This document shows positions 4,787 to 5,822 of a DNA stretch of 5,822 nt, piece after piece. The number at the start of each line of letters is the position of its first letter. The stretch's first letter is position 1. The stretch comes from Euryarchaeota archaeon RBG_13_57_23 (lineage in GTDB: Archaea; Thermoplasmatota; Thermoplasmata; UBA10834): positions 1-5,822 of the forward strand of contig MGVW01000012.1 of assembly GCA_001800675.1 (NCBI GenBank), written 5' to 3'. The translations under genes were made by a program, and so were the position numbers. The notes beneath the pieces are model-generated. The model was not told the origin of the DNA, ran no database searches, and saw only the letters and a program-made list of their open reading frames with translations.

Positions 4787-5822
4787 ATGGATAATACCGC
4801 TGAGATTCGCATGGAGAGCTCACCCCCCAAGACCATGCGCCCAGCTAAGAAGGCCCTTGAGAACTACGCGACATCGTACCTTGGGGCCTATCTTGCGGCC
4901 GTATCCAAGGAGAAACCGGAACACCCGCCATCACTAGCGAAGAGCCCGGGTTTCGATATTGAGGTCTGTGTTCTGCCTAACGACTGCATAGCCATTCTGT
5001 ACAACAAGTCCGACAAGCAGACCGTGACCGTCAACGACCACGAGTACTCCTATATCGAGAACAAGATAGAGTCAGGGGTCATCCACATGGTGCCCCTCTT
5101 CCCGCATGAGGGCACGACAGTTGCGGATGCGATCTCCAAAGGCAAGAAGGATGCCGTGAAAGACATCAATGCGATAGAGAAGTCCAGCATCGCGAAGGCG
5201 GCCGACCAGCTCGAGAAGATAATGCAGGGACTCGAGAATGTCGAAGTCGACAACAAGGAGATCCTCGAGCTCGCCGAGCAGGAGCTGGCGAAGCTCGCAC
5301 CGATCAAGGATGCGATCAAGAAGGCGGGACCGGAGGCAGACCTCGCTGCGGTGATCGACCTGCTGAGGGATTTCCAGGTGTCCGAGACGGGAGGAAGGGC
5401 CTCCCCAGGCGATAGAGAGGTCCTCGAGAACATATCGAGGAGCCTCGGGGACCTCAACAACATCATTCGCATAGTCGAGAGCCAGGAGACGAAGCTCGAG
5501 CAGCTCGACAGCGCCATGAAGAAGTCGCTCGAAGAGTTCAACAGAAGCATAGATGAGAGAATCTCAAAAGGGCTTGCTGTAATCCTCTCGGCCTCCGACA
5601 AGAAGATCGACAAGGGGTTCGCGGCGCTCGCGGGCGGCTCGAGGGCGAACCCGGTAGTCGCGTTCCCTAAGGAGCTCGAGGTCCGACTTGAGAACATCGA
5701 GAAGATGGCGAACGCGCATCAGATGCGGATCCAGGAGATTGGCTTGCGAGAGCCTCCGAAGATGGAGATTCCGCAGGATATACTGAGCAAGCTGGCCTCA
5801 TTGGACAAGAGTGCGGCCTCTC
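4787..5822 (+). CDS. Coiled-coil-rich protein of unknown function (3' end outside the window)
   Basis: An open frame of 345 codons from ATG at 4787 to the window edge, with no stop. I do not recognise a family. Residues 1-50 are basic and partly helical, with no signal peptide or membrane segment. Residues 55-112 look like a small beta-rich domain, from FDIEVCVLPND to HMVPLFPHEGT, with two cysteines (61, 67). From about 113 the protein is charged and helical, rich in Glu, Lys and Leu. The clearest heptad pattern runs from about 208 to 265, after a break at GGRASPGD (202-209), and another helix around 295-320 follows a Gly/Ala-rich break (279-292). An in-frame TGA at 4760-4762 limits the start to ATG 4787, 4811 or 4835; none has a good SD, so the most upstream was chosen. 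Coding is supported by the uninterrupted frame and Lys/Glu/Leu-rich amphipathic composition. It is divergent from the GTPase gene and could be a partner (inference). Confidence 0.82.
   Translation, partial: MDNTAEIRMESSPPKTMRPAKKALENYATSYLGAYLAAVSKEKPEHPPSLAKSPGFDIEVCVLPNDCIAILYNKSDKQTVTVNDHEYSYIENKIESGVIHMVPLFPHEGTTVADAISKGKKDAVKDINAIEKSSIAKAADQLEKIMQGLENVEVDNKEILELAEQELAKLAPIKDAIKKAGPEADLAAVIDLLRDFQVSETGGRASPGDREVLENISRSLGDLNNIIRIVESQETKLEQLDSAMKKSLEEFNRSIDERISKGLAVILSASDKKIDKGFAALAGGSRANPVVAFPKELEVRLENIEKMANAHQMRIQEIGLREPPKMEIPQDILSKLASLDKSAAS

Noticed and set aside
5205..5690. Repeated CTCGAG hexamers in the coiled-coil gene
   Set aside because: They mostly encode recurring Leu-Glu pairs with the favoured codons CTC and GAG, so they follow from the amino acid pattern rather than forming a DNA repeat array.
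5050..5697. A 215-codon minus-strand open frame rich in Ser and Phe
   Set aside because: It is the shadow of the plus-strand coiled-coil gene: Glu/Leu/Lys codons read in reverse give Ser/Phe/Leu. The sense frame is open over a longer span and has a sensible amphipathic composition.

Overview
The window looks like chromosomal DNA from an archaeon, most likely Thermoplasmatota or a relative. The main evidence is an archaeal exosome subunit (Csl4), a METTL5-type methyltransferase with a QNPPFG motif, a methanogen-like serine hydroxymethyltransferase, a Ras-like small GTPase of a kind common in Euryarchaeota/Thermoplasmatota, and a TTTATAAA-type TATA box. The lineage is an inference from gene content. 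I see no phage, insertion sequence, CRISPR or other mobile signature.

Layout. Almost everything left of position 4610 lies on the minus strand as one tightly packed series. Read in the direction of transcription it is: small GTPase (4610-3783), METTL5-like methyltransferase (3751-3155), Csl4 (3154-2588), a 59-residue coiled-coil protein with a TTG start (2525-2346), SHMT-family enzyme (2310-1096), ThiF/MoeB E1-like enzyme (1060-56), and the first 18 codons of a ThiI-like PP-loop protein (55-1). Gaps run from 0 to 62 bases, so an operon is likely, possibly with an internal promoter before the E1-like gene. From 4611 to 4786 is an intergenic divergent promoter region with a perfectly palindromic TATA box and an inverted repeat. 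To its right, on the plus strand, a coiled-coil-rich protein of unknown function starts at 4787 and runs off the end with at least 345 residues. It is the only long sense gene there.

How the genes may fit together. Csl4 (RNA decay and processing) and the METTL5-like enzyme (rRNA m6A) form an RNA-handling pair. The E1-like enzyme and the ThiI-like PP-loop protein form a plausible sulfur-transfer pair for tRNA thiolation or cofactor sulfur. SHMT supplies one-carbon units. The GTPase and the divergent coiled-coil protein share a promoter region and might be functionally linked, but nothing in the sequence proves this.

Main oddities: the GTPase has no ATG/GTG/TTG upstream of its P-loop and appears to start at CTG; the SHMT homologue has rewritten substrate-loop segments; the E1-like and PP-loop genes are in the same frame, separated by a single TGA; and the plus-strand coiled-coil protein matches no family I know.
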